Positions 60,455-64,000 of a DNA stretch of 64,000 nucleotides are shown piece by piece; position 1 is the stretch's first letter, and every line of letters begins with the position of its first letter. Origin of the DNA: Trichopria drosophilae. Taxonomy: Eukaryota; Arthropoda; Insecta; Hymenoptera; Diapriidae. Under the pieces are notes generated by a model that did no database searches, was not told where the DNA came from, and worked only from the letters and a program-made list of their open reading frames with translations. The DNA lies in contig CM059585.1 of assembly GCA_030407085.1 (NCBI GenBank), forward strand, positions 1,621,001 to 1,685,000. The letters run 5' to 3'. The position numbers were made by a program, and so were the translations under genes.

Positions 60455-63310
60455 ACGACTAATATAATTCATAAAAAATTCTCATATCATTTTCAAAAAC
60501 CTGTCAGCAGTTACCATTCTAAGCGAGAAGACAAATCTCGTTCTGATTACTACTTGTGTTACGTAAAAAATATTAACGTGTCTCAGTTTTCTATCGAACT
60601 TCAAATAATGACTCTGTTATATTATAGCTTAACGGTTATTCAAACACGTACTACTTCTGAGTGCATCTTACATAAGACTCGTTTCGAATATAAGATAAAT
60701 TCGTATTTTTCTGCGAGCCTATTTTATACAGACTCGCCTTTCGCTGCTTATTTTTTACCAATTCATTTACCATTTTTCCTTCCAGTAAATGTAATATTTT
60801 CTTGACCCATATCCTTCGTAATTACACGAAGTAACTGGCGTTATTAAAAACAAGACGTGATACGTGCTCTCAGTCATAATATAATGATCGCGTAAGAGTG
60901 GTTGGTAAGCACATAATATAAAACGTGCGAATTAATTATTGTATTAAGTCAGACTAATTTAGTAGAACGTTATTTCAAACGATACCACCCACCGTGACAA
61001 CTGCAAAGAAGTAAAACTGTTATTTGAAATTGGATTTGATTATCAAAATATAATTTATTTATTTTTTATTTAACTTTCTGAAAGTCGTGGAAATTTATTT
61101 GACCACTTGCGAAAGAGATTTCGTGTGGTTTACGAATGAGCGCCATCTGGTGAAAATTTAATGACATGCAAGTTTTCCAAAACTATTTCTGTAAAGTAAT
61201 CTGCAATGTTGTTTTAATATAACGACAGTAACCAAATTAACTAGACATGAAATTAATTAAAAAGTCAAACACACAAAAAACAGAAATATAAAAACATGCA
61301 GATCACGACAAAAAGTAATAAAGAAAGTGACAAATATATTTCTGAATAAAATTCGGTTTTCAACGCTCTCATTTTTATTGCATGAAACGCTGAAAACTCC
61401 GAAAGTGTCCGTAAAATTTAAAATCACAAGTTAATTAACGGTTTTTCCGAAAATAACGAAACTTTGTCACGGCGCGGGTGCTTTGATTGAATATTAAAAA
61501 ATTGGGTCGTTATATTTTCCATTATCAACAATTTAATGAATCGCTAACTTTTTACACTTCGCGTTACCAGGTTTTGAGGCTTTTCGTTGCTCATAAATAA
61601 ATCAGGAAGTTGAAATTAGCATTGTCGTTGATACTTGGTCTTTGGTTTTTCGAAAATAGGAGGCCAAATTAAATTGAGAATAAAAATCCTTGTGTCAATG
61701 ATTAGTTATCGTCCACTTTCGATTTTATTTAATATTTTCGTCAGAATTTTATCATTATATTTTATCACTGTAGTTTTATTCGTTTTTAGCTATTCCTATG
61801 AATTTTAGTCTTGTAATAAAAAAATTTCAGATTGAGACTTAGGAGTTTAAAATTGCAAAAGGGAAATTTATTTCTACTTAAAAGTAGGACGTTTTACACC
61901 TCAAGTGCAAAATGGAACAGAGAAAGAGCATCTTTAAGAATTTACAAGATCTCGATTCTCCCAAAATAGATTGTAATGTAGTTCAAGAAAATTCAGAATT
62001 TTAAAGCTCCGATTGCAAAGTAAAAACATTATTTAATAAATCTATATTTGCAAATATTATATAATAATTCCTATATTTATCGATAATCCCGTATATTTGC
62101 TTTTATTGTTTCTACGTCCTGAGCGAATTTACCATTATGTAAATACATTAGTCACTTTCAGCTCTTAATTGAAAATGGGATCATAAGTAAATATTTCACC
62201 ATTATCCACAGAAATTATCCAATATTGCTCAAAAGTTATTCAGACATTCGATTATACATAAAATTATTAAAATAAAATTTGAAATCAAAATGAATTTAAA
62301 AAAATCGGAGGTCATATTCATACCCAAAAGAGCTTCATGAATTCGCTCCGCCATTCTAAATTTTCAATGTTAGTTATTTTAGGTTATTTTAGACGTATTC
62401 AAAATGACGAATTTAGATTACCAATATCGCGATATTCCATTTTGTATCGCGAGTAACCTAGACGATTCCAGAGTCAAGATTCTCAGTTAATTAACGATTC
62501 AAAAATAAATAAAGAATTTTCAAAAGGCGTTTAGTAAACAGAAAAAAATTCAATAAAAGAAAGGTAACTTTATTCCCTTTACGTACAATTTTCGTTATCA
62601 CCCAGTCGTTAAAAGTAATCGCAATTGTGCAGATAAAAGCGTGACTTTATACAAACTCTATTTGCTGCACTGCATACGGATGGGACAAGGAGGCCAAATA
62701 AAAATGAAAGAAGGAAGAAAGCGTGCGATATCAGGCGTAAATTTACGTCGAGAAGGAAAAATAATAACAAAAGATACGTATTTTCTATTGTTTCTTTTTT
62801 TCGAACATATCCACTCAATAGCGCAGAACTGACAATCAAGATTCGAATTTCGCGGATCGTTGCACACGTGATTTTCAAGCGTTACTCCTTTCAATTAGCG
62901 AATGATAAGGGAGTCACTTTTCGCGCGAGTGATGATTCTATTACGTTTTAACGAATTTCGAGTTTTCATTATCGTGTAGATGTGCGACGAAATGATAGAG
63001 CCCGTATTCGTAGGTGACCTTTAAGATTCATTCTGCGATTAAATATGAAATATATGGTTTCGCTTATTTGTACTTGTAATCTGTTGTTTCGATTTTGCGG
63101 AAAAAAACATTTGAAATAATTTTCTATTTTTCAAAATATTTTTCTTTTGGCACGTGGCCATTTTGTTTAACTGAAAGATTAGAAACCACCAAGGTGTTAT
63201 GCCATGAAAAAGTAACGTTTCTAACGCCTACCTCATGGTAGCGCACCTCCAACCCGATCATTCTCGCAAGTGGTGAAAAACGGACTTAGTTGTAGTAAGT
63301 AATTCTAGGC
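60455..63310. other. AT-rich stretch, nothing firmly recognised
   Basis: The open frames 60401-60805 and 62609-62894 have no motif. A CTCF-like word GCGCCATCTGGTG is at 61140-61152. No exon or RNA gene could be supported. Confidence 0.3.
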
Positions 63311-63362
63311 ACACTTACTGTATTATTGCTCCAACTATCCCTAATACAGAAAGTCATCTTAC

Positions 63363-64000
63363 CTAAAACAGAAAAAGAAAATATTATTAATACACAGAAT
63401 AATTTTATGTGAAAAATATTACATTTTAAATTACTTAAATATCTTGTGAGAAGCAAAAACACAGAAACATGTCAACTTTTATTGGATGTTATACACAACC
63501 TTGACTTATTTTCACTTTTTCAATATTCGATGAAGAACTATACGCTCGAAAAAACAAAAATATTATTAAATTCATTCGCTCAAAAAAATATCTTGCTATA
63601 GAAAAAATTTTTTCGAAATCATGAAACTAAAAATAAACGTCATCCTCACTCCGCAGAATTTATTTTTACAGCGCGAAATCGATCGTGCTTTCGAAATTAG
63701 TGCGGAAAAGCGAAAGTGAAAGTTCAAGAGAAATGTTTGTGCTTATTTCGCCGCTGTAAAATGTTAAAAATATCCGATTTCGGAGTCATTGTTGTACCTA
63801 AAACTTTTCAAAATTATAGAAATGTTTTTAATAAATCTTGGCAAATTTATGACGTAGTACTGGACGTCCGTGAAATCGAGATGAAGGCATAGATATATAT
63901 ATGAAACCGGGAAACCGGTAACGAATCTCGAATAACGGGTTTTGGGGGCACTCTTAACAGAACAGTATTACCGCGATAACGAACTCGTTCCTACAGCTTC
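63363..64000. other. Right end of window, AT-rich, nothing recognised
   Basis: No coding frame or repeat was identified. TAGATATATATATGAAACC at 63890 is TATA-like, but there is no other sign of a promoter. Confidence 0.3.

Noticed and set aside
60401..60805. 134-codon plus frame as a gene
   Set aside because: No conserved motif, starts within the ATGAGAT word field, ordinary AT-rich chance frame.

Overview
The window is nuclear DNA from an animal, most probably an insect. It is AT-rich, its genes are split by short GT-AG introns, the intergenic space is full of decayed DNA transposons, and the words CCTAACC/GGTTAGG recur, as is common in insect (especially hymenopteran) genomes. The order is an inference; no rRNA or mitochondrial sequence is present to fix it. 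Coding sequence is sparse: two complete conserved genes, the 3' part of a third gene and one retrotransposon remnant.

Layout. 1-3.1 kb: AT-rich repeats, the 3' end of a non-LTR retrotransposon on the minus strand (about 500-1045), a foldback element (1075-1925), a palindromic TTAA-flanked MITE (2356-2731) and a pogo/mariner-type MITE flanked by TA (2872-3106). 3.15-6.2 kb: the compact gene core. CTU1 (cytosolic tRNA 2-thiolation, four exons, plus strand) converges on MUL1 (mitochondrial E3 ligase, five exons, minus strand), with 157 bp between the two stop codons. 6.2-38 kb: no gene that I can support. This stretch is a museum of inverted-repeat elements (6557-7848, 10384-12045, 12264-12555, 34620-35330), pogo-like MITEs (17553-17792, 24210-24378), inverted sequence pairs (18.6/20.4 kb and 18.8/24.0 kb), a degenerate TATAGTT satellite (25.1-26.9 kb) and a GC-rich island at 32.8-33.4 kb.

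38.5 kb to the right end: mostly the territory of one minus-strand gene. Two exons are clear (45094-45246 and 41557-41900). They encode the C-terminal part of a single-pass membrane protein whose cytosolic tail carries two PPxY motifs. A GC-richer 3 kb stretch ending in a polyadenylation signal at 38523-38528 looks like its 3' UTR. The 5' end was not found; 50940-51033 is a candidate upstream exon that does not splice in frame with a coding reading. Its introns and upstream region hold local fields of repeated words (TCACATGA/TCTCATGA at 43.9-50.9 and 59-60.5 kb, AAATTCAAC at 53.3-54.4 kb, TAGACGACA at 55.5-56.6 kb) and blocks of higher GC that may be regulatory.

How the genes relate: CTU1 (cytosolic tRNA wobble-uridine thiolation) and MUL1 (mitochondrial outer-membrane ubiquitin/SUMO ligase) are neighbours without an obvious shared pathway. 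The third gene encodes a candidate adaptor for Nedd4-family WW-domain ligases. I found no clearly new molecular system. The most interesting material is the TTAA foldback elements, a MITE insertion that can be read against its own empty site within the window, and the confined word fields.
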